Shown: positions 36,951 through 45,467 of the stretch, piece by piece
Layout: every line of letters starts with the position of its first letter
Numbering within the stretch: the stretch's first letter is position 1
Origin: CAIVAT01 sp037128705
GTDB taxonomy: Bacteria > Bacteroidota > Bacteroidia > Bacteroidales > FEN-979
NCBI GenBank assembly: GCA_037128705.1
Contig: JBAXVX010000017.1
Location: 1 to 64,000, forward strand
Direction of reading: 5' to 3'
DNA length: 64,000 nucleotides
Made by a program: the position numbers and the translations under genes
Notes under the pieces: model-generated
What the model was told of the DNA's origin: nothing
Databases searched by the model: none
What the model saw: only the letters and a program-made list of their open reading frames with translations

Positions 36951-37979
36951 TTAAAACCGGATTTCAAGGTTCACTTTATACATTTTTCCGTCGTCGCTGA
37001 TCTGAAGGTCATGTTTCGCCGGGTATAGCAGTTCAAGCCGGCGCCTCACATTTTTCAGCCCGATGCCCGACCCTTGTTCTACGGTGTCATCCTTCCCCTT
37101 GGCAATGTGGTTTTCAACGGCAAAGGAAATCAGGTGGTCATCTGAACGGAGCCTGATCAGGATCTGCGAACCACCCTGGTAACTTACGCCATGCTTGAAG
37201 GCATTCTCGACAAAGGGGATCAGCAAAAGCGGCTCAATTGAAAACAGTTCGGGATGGCCTTCGATCGAAAAATCGATCTTCACCGTTTCGGGCAGGCGCA
37301 GGCGCTGCAGTTCAATGTAGCTTTGCAGGTACTCCACCTCTTTTTCCAGGCTCACCCGCTCGTCTTGTGAATCCTGCAGCATGTACCGCATGATCTGGGA
37401 GAGTTTGATGATGGCATTTTCGGTTTCGTCCGATTTCTTCCGCGCCAGGGAGCAGATGTTGTTGAGAATGTTGAAAAGGAAATGCGGGTTGACCTGCGAC
37501 TTGAGGAAGGCAAGTTCGGAGGAAAGTTTTTCAGCCTCCATCTCCTTTTTCTGGCGTTCGTTTTTAAACCATTCCATGGTGATCCGCACCGAGCTGCTTA
37601 AAGCAAAGGCCATAATGGCCGGATAAAACGGGACTAAAGCGGTACGCCAGAAGTTGAATGGATGATGATGCGCGATCAAACCCGCGGTGGAGATTGCAAA
37701 AAGAATATTGAGTCCGCTGATGACGATCAAACCAAGGATCAGCATCAGGAAGTAGAGGCCGATCCTTTTTCTTAATAAAAAACGGGGGATCAAAAACAGG
37801 TAGTTATAATAAAAATAGGCTGCCATGAGCAACTGCAGGAACCAGCCCATGATCATGAAGCGCTCTCTTCCTTCGGCCGATTCGATAAAAAGGAGCGGGA
37901 CAAGCAAAAATGCTATCCAAACGAGAATGTGAATCAAGACGGTGTAGGGTTTCGGGCGTAAATCCGGAATCGCCTTCAT
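36951..37979 (-). CDS. LytS/YehU-type membrane histidine kinase
   Basis: A 342-residue kinase. About four N-terminal helices (about 12-130) serve as sensor, followed by a short coiled coil and the His_kinase domain with His166 in SQVNPHFLFN, then HATPase with GIGLKNVRRRL. It pairs with the LytTR regulator encoded next. First gene of the six-gene kinase-regulator-TolC-MacA-ATPase-permease run; the signal could be envelope stress or the exported substrate, but this is inference. Confidence 0.92.
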   Translation of the reverse strand: MKAIPDLRPKPYTVLIHILVWIAFLLVPLLFIESAEGRERFMIMGWFLQLLMAAYFYYNYLFLIPRFLLRKRIGLYFLMLILGLIVISGLNILFAISTAGLIAHHHPFNFWRTALVPFYPAIMAFALSSSVRITMEWFKNERQKKEMEAEKLSSELAFLKSQVNPHFLFNILNNICSLARKKSDETENAIIKLSQIMRYMLQDSQDERVSLEKEVEYLQSYIELQRLRLPETVKIDFSIEGHPELFSIEPLLLIPFVENAFKHGVSYQGGSQILIRLRSDDHLISFAVENHIAKGKDDTVEQGSGIGLKNVRRRLELLYPAKHDLQISDDGKMYKVNLEIRF

Positions 37980-38052
37980 GGTTTTACTGTTTCTGCGAAA
38001 TTATTCAAATCCGGGTTTCCCTGAATATAAAATAGACAGTCTTCTGTATTTT

Positions 38053-38116
38053 AATGATCGGGATCATTTTTTCACCGATGGATAACGACGGGTGGATATT
38101 TTAATTGCTATATTTG
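38053..38116 (+). promoter_or_regulatory. Possible rpoN promoter with an upstream inverted repeat
   Basis: A 7-bp inverted repeat AATGATC-GG-GATCATT (38053-38068) is followed by a T-run. Downstream is TATATTTG (38109-38116), a perfect -7 element, only 5 bp before the rpoN ATG at 38122. No TTG lies at the usual -33 distance. If the box is used, transcripts would be nearly leaderless. Confidence 0.3.
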
Positions 38117-38121
38117 TGATC

Positions 38122-39609
38122 ATGTTAAACCAGAAATTACAACAGCGGTTAATACAGAAACTCTCCCCGCAGCAGGTGCTGGTGATGCGTTTATTGCAGG
38201 AGCCGATCCTGTCCCTTGATCAGCGGATCAAGCAGGAGATCGAGGAAAATCCGGCACTGGAAGAGAACAGCAGCGAAGAGGATGACATTGATGCCAATGA
38301 AGAGGATTCAACGCTCGATTCCATTGATTCGGAGGAGGATGAATTCCAGGAGGAGGAATCCGGCGCCTCGGCCGATGACGAATTTACCTTTGAGGATTAC
38401 GTAGATGAGGATGAAATTCCCTTATATAAACTGGCAGCAGGCAATAAAAGCCCGGATGAGGTAACCCGTGAAATTCCGATTATCTCGGGGGTCAGCTTCC
38501 AGGATTTCCTGATCAGCCAGATCGGGATGCACAAGTTCACCGACAAGCAGTACATCATCGCCTCCACCATCATCGGGAATCTCGATGAATCGGGATACCT
38601 GTGCCGCGAGATCCCGGCCCTTTCCGATGATCTGGCCTTCAACCAGGCCATTGATGCCACCGAGGCCGAAATCCTCGAGGTGCTCAAGGCCGTGCAAACC
38701 TTTGATCCTCCCGGAATTGCCGCCCGTAACCTGCAGGAATGCCTCCTCATCCAGCTTGAACACAAGGCCGACCGCACCTATGCAACGGAACTGGCAGCCA
38801 TCATCATCAAATTTTACTTCGAGGAATTCAGTAAGAAACATTACGATAAGATCCTTCAGAAGGGAAATATTTCGGAGGAGGAGCTCAGGGAGGCCATCAC
38901 GGAGATCCAATCCCTGAACCCCAAACCAGGGAACACCATTTCGGAGGTCTCCCGCGACAGTCATTACATCATTCCCGATTTCATCATCACCAATACCGAC
39001 GGCACCCTCGAACTCACCCTGAATACCCGGAATTCGCCGGAACTTTCGCTGAACCGCGATTACATCAGCATGCTGCATGAATATGGCGGTGCAAAACGGA
39101 AAACGGCCGAAAAAGATGCCCTGATCTTCATCCGTCAGAAACTGGATGCCGCCCGCGGATTCATTGATGCCATCAAACAGCGGCAGGAAACCCTCTACAC
39201 AACCATGAAGGCGATCATGGATTACCAGCGTGAATATTTCCTCACCGGCGACGACACGAAGCTCAGACCCATGATCCTGAAGGACATTGCCACGATCGTA
39301 TCATTCGACATCTCCACCATCTCCCGCGTAGCCAACAGCAAATATGTTCAAACGCCCTTCGGAACACTCCTGCTGAAAAGCTTCTTCAGCGAATCGATGC
39401 TCAATACCGAAGGAGAGGAGATTTCAACCCGTGAGATCAAGAAGATCCTCTCCGATACCATCGGGACCGAGAACAAGTCGAAACCCTTTACCGATGATGA
39501 ACTTGTTGACCTGCTGAAAGAAAAAGGATACAACATTGCCCGCCGTACCATCGCCAAATACCGCAAACAGCTGAATATCCCTGTGGCCCGCCTCAGAAAG
39601 GAACTTTAA
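38122..39609 (+). CDS. rpoN: RNA polymerase sigma-54 factor
   Basis: About 495 residues from the ATG at 38122 (MLNQKLQQRL); an earlier in-frame start at 38092 adds an unlikely hydrophobic leader. Region I is the Gln/Leu-rich activator-response segment (LSPQQVLVMRLLQEPILSL). Region II is extremely acidic (about 45-110). The core-binding and DNA-binding parts follow, with the RpoN box ARRTIAKYRK near residues 473-482. It directs transcription that needs AAA+ enhancer-binding activators; none is encoded in this window. A membrane-protein gene follows after 14 bp. Confidence 0.95.
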   Translation: MLNQKLQQRLIQKLSPQQVLVMRLLQEPILSLDQRIKQEIEENPALEENSSEEDDIDANEEDSTLDSIDSEEDEFQEEESGASADDEFTFEDYVDEDEIPLYKLAAGNKSPDEVTREIPIISGVSFQDFLISQIGMHKFTDKQYIIASTIIGNLDESGYLCREIPALSDDLAFNQAIDATEAEILEVLKAVQTFDPPGIAARNLQECLLIQLEHKADRTYATELAAIIIKFYFEEFSKKHYDKILQKGNISEEELREAITEIQSLNPKPGNTISEVSRDSHYIIPDFIITNTDGTLELTLNTRNSPELSLNRDYISMLHEYGGAKRKTAEKDALIFIRQKLDAARGFIDAIKQRQETLYTTMKAIMDYQREYFLTGDDTKLRPMILKDIATIVSFDISTISRVANSKYVQTPFGTLLLKSFFSESMLNTEGEEISTREIKKILSDTIGTENKSKPFTDDELVDLLKEKGYNIARRTIAKYRKQLNIPVARLRKEL

Positions 39610-39623
39610 CACACAATCACCAG

Positions 39624-40235
39624 ATGGAAACAAAACTTGCCCGGGGTATATCATCTCTTTTCCACCCCCTGTTGATCCCAACCTATGTCCTTCTGGTGCT
39701 GCTGAACCTGAATGCCTTGCTTTCGCAGATGGTTCCCCTCTCCTTCAAGCTGATCATTTCGGGGCTGGTGTTCCTGACCACCTTTCTGTTCCCGCTTGTT
39801 TTCACCTGGCTTCTGGCGCGGCTTGGATTGATATCTTCGCACATCCTGGCCCGGAGAGAGGACCAGATCTACCCGATCCTGGCAATCTCCGTATTCTATT
39901 ATGTAACCTATTACCTGCTGAAAGGCATTCATATTTCAACGATCTTCAGCTATTACATGCTTGGAGCCACCCTGCTGGCCACCCTCTCGCTGGTCGTAAA
40001 TTTCTATCGTAAAATCAGCCTGTATATGGTTGCTACCGGCAGCTTTACCGGTCTTTTTCTCGGACTTTCCATGAATTTCGGGATTAATTTCGCGGCCGAG
40101 ATCTCTTCAAGCATTATCCTGGCAGGAATCATCGGATTCGCCCGGCTGAAATCGGACATGCATAAACCAGCCGAAGTTTATACGGGTTATGCGATGGGAG
40201 TAATCGTAATGACGTTGCTGCTTATTCTGCTCTGA
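39624..40235 (+). CDS. Conserved membrane protein, PAP2-like fold
   Basis: A 203-residue integral membrane protein with about six helices. Its outline (ARREDQIYPI, GFARLKSDMHKPAEVYTGYAMG) resembles PAP2-type membrane phosphatases, but the catalytic motif KxxxxxxRP...PSGH is not seen, so activity is doubtful. It follows rpoN by 14 bp and is probably co-transcribed; such a gene next to rpoN recurs in Bacteroidota. It abuts a convergent gene at 40236. Confidence 0.7.
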   Translation: METKLARGISSLFHPLLIPTYVLLVLLNLNALLSQMVPLSFKLIISGLVFLTTFLFPLVFTWLLARLGLISSHILARREDQIYPILAISVFYYVTYYLLKGIHISTIFSYYMLGATLLATLSLVVNFYRKISLYMVATGSFTGLFLGLSMNFGINFAAEISSSIILAGIIGFARLKSDMHKPAEVYTGYAMGVIVMTLLLILL

Positions 40236-40931
40236 TCAGAAGGGCATCAGCACAAAACCGAGCGAAATCGGATACATTTCCGGCCCCTTTCCGTTGCTGA
40301 AAATTTTTGAAAGCGAATAATATCCTGTCACATGGATCCATTTGTAGCCGATCCGCAGGGTAGGACCGTAGGCAAATTTCTCAATATTATCAATGTTCTT
40401 CATCGAAGAGACCAGGGTCCCTGTGGTACCGAAAAGATAGTCGGACCCCACATATTTGGAGTGCGCGTAAACCATGTAACCAACTTTAAACCCTATTCCA
40501 AGGGCAAATTTGCTCTTGGCTTTATAACGGAATTCGAGGGGGATCTCAAGATAGGGCAGGGTCAGTTTGCTGCGCTTGTAGCTTTCCCCATCGGGAATGG
40601 GTTTGAATTGTAACGAGTCGTTGCTTCCTTCAAACCGGTAATTCCAGTAAAGGTTGTGGATGCTGATGCTCAGCCCGATTGCAAAGCTGAACCTGCTCTT
40701 TCCCAACGGAAGATTGTAGGTGCCAAATACATTGAACCCCTGGTTGATGGTGCGGGTCTTCATTCCATCGGGGGTGTTCATCCAGATATCGGTAAACAAT
40801 CCAACGCCAATGCTGATGCGTTTTTTGGTCGCTTCGTTCACAACCTGGGCCCGGCCGGCAAGCGGAGCTAGGATCAGGGTAAATAATACAACAGCGGCAA
40901 GGCTGATCAGGGTATGTTTCAAAAGTTTCAT
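40236..40931 (-). CDS. PorT-like outer-membrane beta-barrel protein
   Basis: About 231 residues from the ATG at 40931 (MKLLKHTLISLAA), where a clear signal peptide begins (cleavage near GRAQ-VVN). The mature part alternates hydrophobic and polar residues as in beta-barrels, with aromatic residues at strand ends and a terminal Phe (VLMPF). It resembles outer-membrane beta-barrel proteins with an OMP_b-brl signature. Function unknown. A TACTTTTG box (40959-40952) may be its -7 element. Confidence 0.75.
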   Translation of the reverse strand: MKLLKHTLISLAAVVLFTLILAPLAGRAQVVNEATKKRISIGVGLFTDIWMNTPDGMKTRTINQGFNVFGTYNLPLGKSRFSFAIGLSISIHNLYWNYRFEGSNDSLQFKPIPDGESYKRSKLTLPYLEIPLEFRYKAKSKFALGIGFKVGYMVYAHSKYVGSDYLFGTTGTLVSSMKNIDNIEKFAYGPTLRIGYKWIHVTGYYSLSKIFSNGKGPEMYPISLGFVLMPF

Positions 40932-41015
40932 AAATGTGGATTTACCAAGGACAAAAGTAGGCATTTTATTTGATTTCCCGGGTTTAGATAACGGCAGTGT
41001 GCCCAAAAAATTGGA

Positions 41016-41924
41016 TCAGCCCCACAAGTTTTCCGGATAAACTCCTTTTCGAACCAGTTCGCGGATGCTTTTGACGACCGCCAAACGGTCCTCCTGATAA
41101 GTCATTCCAAACCACTGCTCCTCGCAATGAAGGATCCTGACGGTGGCCTCTTTCGACCTGATCAGTTCATTGACCATCGTGGGAATGAAAAATTCCGCCT
41201 TCAGGTTTTCCGCGTTCTTTTGAATGAACTGTTCAAACCCCCTGTTCAGATATCCAAAAAAAGAGGGGGTGAAGCCCCAGAAATTCATGGAAACAAGGGT
41301 GTCGCCGGGGATCGTGACCAGCTCCTCCCGCTCATTCTTATAGGCTATCCCCGTTTCCCGCCGTTCAATGTGGGTCCGTTCCACCACGTCGACCAGGAAA
41401 TCGTGTTCATCGGGCAGGCAAACACCCCGTGAAACAGCGCCAAATTCCGACAGGGTGTTGGCAACCCGGTACCCGACCATGCAATAGTCGTTTGCCTTCG
41501 CCGGTGTCCAGTCCCTGTAATAGCCGGCCAGTGACATGAAGGCGCCTCTTCCGTAAAAATCGTCGGCATTGATCACAGCAAACGGACCATCAATTTTGCC
41601 GGCGGCCATCATCACGGCATGGCCGGTGCCCCACGGCTTGCTGCGGTTATCGGGGATTTCAATGCCCTCGGGCACCATCCATGTTTCCTGAAACACGTAA
41701 TCGATCGCGATCTTTTCCTGCAGCCGCTCTACAAAGGTCTCCTTGAAATCATCCTCAATCGATTCCTTGATGATGAACATCACCTTGTCAAAGCCGGCCT
41801 GAATGGCATCATAAATAGAATAATCGATGATCGTTTCGCCCGTCGGTCCAATTTTGTCAAGCTGTTTCAGGCCTCCATATCGGCTGCCCATACCGGCTGC
41901 GAGTATTAAAAGGGTTGGTTTCAT
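41016..41924 (-). CDS. Sugar nucleotidyltransferase
   Basis: A 302-residue NTP_transferase-family protein from the ATG at 41924; longer in-frame extension overlaps the MFS gene and has atypical composition. N-terminal AAGMGSRYGGLKQLDKIGP is the nucleotide-binding motif, followed by VINADDFYGR for metal binding. It transfers NMP to a sugar phosphate; the exact sugar is not fixed by these motifs. It starts 10 bp after the sugar permease stop, suggesting a shared sugar pathway. Confidence 0.85.
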   Translation of the reverse strand: MKPTLLILAAGMGSRYGGLKQLDKIGPTGETIIDYSIYDAIQAGFDKVMFIIKESIEDDFKETFVERLQEKIAIDYVFQETWMVPEGIEIPDNRSKPWGTGHAVMMAAGKIDGPFAVINADDFYGRGAFMSLAGYYRDWTPAKANDYCMVGYRVANTLSEFGAVSRGVCLPDEHDFLVDVVERTHIERRETGIAYKNEREELVTIPGDTLVSMNFWGFTPSFFGYLNRGFEQFIQKNAENLKAEFFIPTMVNELIRSKEATVRILHCEEQWFGMTYQEDRLAVVKSIRELVRKGVYPENLWG

Positions 41925-41934
41925 GTGTTTGCGG

Positions 41935-43281
41935 TTACCTCCAGGAACGGATTTTATGTCCGGAAAATGCATAATACAAGAGAATAAAATAACAGGGAAC
42001 CAGGATCCAGTAAGCCTGGGTGGGATTGAACAGGTCGACCATCCGTCCGTACAGCAGTGGCAGCAGGGCGCCGCCGGCAATGCCCATGATGAGCAGCGAA
42101 GATCCGATTTTGGTGAACCGTCCCAGCCCGTCAATGGCCAGGGGCCAGATAGCAGGCCACATGATGGCGTTGGCCAGACCCAGCAAGGCAATAAAGAACA
42201 CCGAAAGATCGAAGGGCAGGGTCAGCGATATTCCGGCCATTTCGATGGGAACGGAGGTATGATACACGCCCTGCATCAGGATCGCCAGGATACTGAATCC
42301 AACGCCCAGGATGGCGGATATCATCAGGGCTGTTTCCTGTTTCAGGTACTTTGGAATCACGATGATCCCGATGATATAACCAAGCACCATGGCGGCCAGG
42401 GTGTAAGAGGCGAAATATTTGGCCAGCTCAAATGAAAACCCCTGAGACTTTCCATAATTGATGATGGTATCCACCGCAATGACCTCCACTCCCACGTAAA
42501 CAAAAATGGCCAGGACTCCCAGTACCAGTTGCGGGAACTGGAAAATGCTGGTACGGGTACTGTTGGCCGAAGAGGTGGTTTCATCCTCCTTGTCCGTATC
42601 GATATCGGGAAGGGTTGAATATCTCAGTAAAAAGGCAAGGATGACCAGAACAACCGCCATCACGATATAGGGAAGAATGATCCGGCCAGCCAGTTCGTTG
42701 AGTGCCGTGGTCCTTTGCAGTTCATCCATCGCCCCGAGCAGGTTTTTATCAAACCGGTCCATCCCTTTTAGAACGATGGCCCCCAGGATAAGCGGGCTGA
42801 TCACCCCTGCAATTTTGTTGCAGATCCCCATAATGCTGATCCGCTTGGCTGCGCTTTCGAGCGGGCCCAGGATGGTCACATAGGGGTTCGAAGCGGTTTG
42901 CAGCACGGCAAGCCCAGTTCCCTGGATAAAAAGTCCGGTCAGGAAGAGCCCGTACATCCTTGAATAGGCCGCAGGGATGAACACGAGGGCCCCGATGGCC
43001 ATCAGAATCAACCCCAGCGACATCCCGTTTTTAAACCCGGTTTTATGCAGGACCATCGACGAGGGAATGGCCATGACGAAATAGGAAATATAAAAGGCGA
43101 AGGCGACAAAATAGGATTCAAAATTGTTTTTTTCACAGGTGATTTTAAGGAAGGGGATCAATACCGAGTTGAGCCAGGTAACGAAGCCGAAAATGAAGAA
43201 AAAGATGCCAATAATCGTGATCGAGAGGATGTAATCCCGTTTGGTGTGGCTGGTCAGCGGTAAGCCGGGCTGGTGTGTCAT
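41935..43281 (-). CDS. Sugar MFS transporter, FucP/GluP (FHS) family
   Basis: A 448-residue permease with twelve predicted helices. The conserved FHS features include FGFVTWLNSVLIPFLK in helix 1, QGTGLAVLQTASNPYVT in helix 4, and PAIWPLAIDGLGRFTKIGSS in helix 10. Known members import fucose, glucose or galactose with H+ or Na+. The nucleotidyltransferase gene follows on the same strand. Its 5' side has a TATTTTTG -7-like box (43308-43301). Confidence 0.9.
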   Translation of the reverse strand: MTHQPGLPLTSHTKRDYILSITIIGIFFFIFGFVTWLNSVLIPFLKITCEKNNFESYFVAFAFYISYFVMAIPSSMVLHKTGFKNGMSLGLILMAIGALVFIPAAYSRMYGLFLTGLFIQGTGLAVLQTASNPYVTILGPLESAAKRISIMGICNKIAGVISPLILGAIVLKGMDRFDKNLLGAMDELQRTTALNELAGRIILPYIVMAVVLVILAFLLRYSTLPDIDTDKEDETTSSANSTRTSIFQFPQLVLGVLAIFVYVGVEVIAVDTIINYGKSQGFSFELAKYFASYTLAAMVLGYIIGIIVIPKYLKQETALMISAILGVGFSILAILMQGVYHTSVPIEMAGISLTLPFDLSVFFIALLGLANAIMWPAIWPLAIDGLGRFTKIGSSLLIMGIAGGALLPLLYGRMVDLFNPTQAYWILVPCYFILLYYAFSGHKIRSWR

Positions 43282-43300
43282 TGTCAGAGTGTTGGTGGGG

Positions 43301-43348
43301 CAAAAATAAAGTAATTTTTCTGTGTTAACTTAATTTATAATATATTTG
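43301..43348. promoter_or_regulatory. Back-to-back -7 elements for the MFS and hybrid-kinase genes
   Basis: In the divergent gap, TATTTTTG on the minus strand (43308-43301) and TATATTTG on the plus strand (43341-43348) both match TAnnTTTG. No well-placed TTG at -33 is seen for either. The plus-strand site is about 70 bp before the kinase start. Confidence 0.4.
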
Positions 43349-43376
43349 TGCATAAGATATTCCGACAAGCCGTTCC

Positions 43377-43403
43377 ATAACAATTCCCAAAATGGATTGT
43401 TAT
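43377..43403. promoter_or_regulatory. Inverted repeat in the leader of the tandem kinases
   Basis: ATAACAAT (43377-43384) pairs with ATTGTTAT (43396-43403) around an 11-bp loop, and CC/GG can extend the stem with one bulge. It lies between the predicted -7 element (43341-43348) and the ATG at 43419, so it would be transcribed. It could be an operator or an RNA hairpin. Confidence 0.35.
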
Positions 43404-43418
43404 AAAATGTGATTACCC

Positions 43419-45452
43419 ATGGATACCCTGCATGAGAAATTCAATATTCTTATTGTTGACGACCGCTCCGAAAATCTGATCTCCCTTGAAAGCATTATTC
43501 AGAATGATGAATTGAACATCATCAAGGCCATGTCGGGAAATGAAGCGCTTGCCATGATGCTTGAGCATGATATTTCGCTGGTACTCCTTGATGTAAATAT
43601 GCCCGGGATGGACGGATTTGAGACGGCCGAGCTGATGCGTGGCAGCGAGCGGACCAAGAACATTCCGATCATATTTATCACCGCCACCTATCGTGCGCCC
43701 AAGCAAATTTTCCGCGGATATGAAACCGGCGCGGTCGACTATCTCTACAAGCCCCTCGACCGGAAGATCCTTCAGAATAAAATCAGGGCCTACATCGAAT
43801 TCTTCAAGCAAAAATACGCCCTTCAGGTCACCACCAGGCAGTTGCAGAAAACCATCGAGGAGGTTGCCAAAGCCAAACGTGCTGCCGAGGAGGCCAACAT
43901 GGCCAAAAGTTCCTTCCTTGCCAGCATGAGCCATGAGATCAGGACCCCGCTGAACGGCATCATCGGGATGACCGACCTGATCCTGATGGACAACGACATC
44001 CCTGAGCAGTATGTCGAACACCTCACCGACATCAAACAAAGCAGTGAATCGTTGCTTGAGATCATCAACGAGATCCTCGATATCTCAAAAATCGAAGCCG
44101 AAAAACTGGAGATTGAAACCATTGACTTCAGCCTGCGTGATGTGGTTGAAAAGGTGATCAGGCTTCTTTCGGTGAAAACCTTCCAGAATAAACTCGAATT
44201 CCTCTGCCTTCACCCTCCCGGCATGCCCGACCGGGTCATCGGCGACCCCACCCGTGTCCGCCAGGTACTGATCAATCTGCTGGGGAATGCCATAAAATTC
44301 ACAAAAAAAGGGAGCGTTACCCTTGCCATCGAAGTGCCGGAGATGAATGATCAATCTGTCTCCCTGAAATTTATCGTAAAAGACACGGGCATCGGGATCC
44401 CGGCTGAGAAACTTGACCTTCTGTTTGAATCCTATTACCAGGCCGACAGCTCCATGTCACGAAGTTATGGAGGTACCGGTTTGGGGCTGACCATCTCAAA
44501 ACGGCTGGTCGAGATGATGGGCGGGAGCATCGGGGTTGAAAGTACATACGGCAATGGGAGCACCTTCTGTTTTACCCTGCCATTTACCCTGCCTGTTTCA
44601 CCTCAGAATTCAATGGAACTGATCCTGCCTGAAAACCTTCAGTCCCTCCGGGTGCTGATCATCGACGGGCACCGTGAACATGCCGCACAGATGAAAACCT
44701 TCCTTGAAGCATGGGGAGTCCATACTTCGGTCGCCTGTTCATCCGGCGAAGCACTTTCCGTTATCGGAACCCCGGAAGGTAAAAAATTCAGGGTCATCTT
44801 TGTTGACCAGTCACTCCAGTCACAACAGGGACAATTGTTTGATAAGATCAGGAGTGTGTTCCCGCAGGATTCTCCGCCCGCGCTGGTGCTTTTAACTGAA
44901 GATAAATCGATCCACTCGATCCACATGATTCAAACATCGGGGATCAGATTCTACCTGTTCAAACCAACCTTTCAGAAAGATCTGCGAAATATCATCCAAC
45001 GTATATTCCGGACAGATTTCAACCTTTCTTCGTCCGGCCAGCCTGAGTTTCAACTTGAGCCCAGGGAACGTGTGGAGCGAAAACTCAACATCCTTCTCGC
45101 CGAAGATCAGCTGATCAACCAGAAAATCGTAGTTCAGCTCCTGGCGAAAAAAGGCTGGACCACCACCACCGCCGTCAATGGGCAGGAAGCCCTGCAGCGG
45201 GCCCACGACGTCGCTTACGACCTGATATTGATGGATGTCATGATGCCCCTGATGGATGGCTATGAAGCCACCCGCGGAATCCGGAACGACAAGGAGGGAA
45301 AAAACCTGGAAACCCCGATAATTGCACTTACGGCAAATGCCATGAAAGGCGACCGGGAAAAATGCCTGGAGGCAGGAATGGATGATTATATTTCAAAACC
45401 GCTTCATCCTGAAGATGTATTTCAGACCATCGAAAAATTTTGTTATAAATAA
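43419..45452 (+). CDS. REC-HK-REC-REC hybrid kinase
   Basis: 677 residues. An N-terminal receiver (about 8-125; Asp58 in LVLLDVNMPGMDG), a coiled coil, HisKA with His172 in SMSHEIRTPLNG, HATPase (LLGNAIKF, DTGIGIP, GTGLGLTI), a degenerate receiver (about 408-530; only Asp463 in the acceptor region, no MPxMDG), and a final receiver with Asp606 in LILMDVMMPLMDG. A soluble hybrid kinase that takes its input from its own N-terminal receiver, so it may be the second step of a relay. The next gene, another hybrid kinase, begins 15 bp later. Confidence 0.93.
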   Translation: MDTLHEKFNILIVDDRSENLISLESIIQNDELNIIKAMSGNEALAMMLEHDISLVLLDVNMPGMDGFETAELMRGSERTKNIPIIFITATYRAPKQIFRGYETGAVDYLYKPLDRKILQNKIRAYIEFFKQKYALQVTTRQLQKTIEEVAKAKRAAEEANMAKSSFLASMSHEIRTPLNGIIGMTDLILMDNDIPEQYVEHLTDIKQSSESLLEIINEILDISKIEAEKLEIETIDFSLRDVVEKVIRLLSVKTFQNKLEFLCLHPPGMPDRVIGDPTRVRQVLINLLGNAIKFTKKGSVTLAIEVPEMNDQSVSLKFIVKDTGIGIPAEKLDLLFESYYQADSSMSRSYGGTGLGLTISKRLVEMMGGSIGVESTYGNGSTFCFTLPFTLPVSPQNSMELILPENLQSLRVLIIDGHREHAAQMKTFLEAWGVHTSVACSSGEALSVIGTPEGKKFRVIFVDQSLQSQQGQLFDKIRSVFPQDSPPALVLLTEDKSIHSIHMIQTSGIRFYLFKPTFQKDLRNIIQRIFRTDFNLSSSGQPEFQLEPRERVERKLNILLAEDQLINQKIVVQLLAKKGWTTTTAVNGQEALQRAHDVAYDLILMDVMMPLMDGYEATRGIRNDKEGKNLETPIIALTANAMKGDREKCLEAGMDDYISKPLHPEDVFQTIEKFCYK

Positions 45453-45467
45453 TATGACCAATCGCCT

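Noticed and set aside
38053..38068. Strong terminator upstream of rpoN
   Set aside because: The stem has only 7 A/T-rich pairs and a 2-base loop, too weak for a confident terminator; kept only as a possible operator.
39624..40235. Active PAP2 phosphatase
   Set aside because: The membrane topology is similar, but the catalytic Lys/Arg/His motifs of PAP2 enzymes are not found.
41016..42191. Longer nucleotidyltransferase starting at 42191
   Set aside because: The added 89 residues overlap the MFS gene in another frame, are rich in Trp/Cys/Pro, and precede the standard AAGMGSRYGG start motif.
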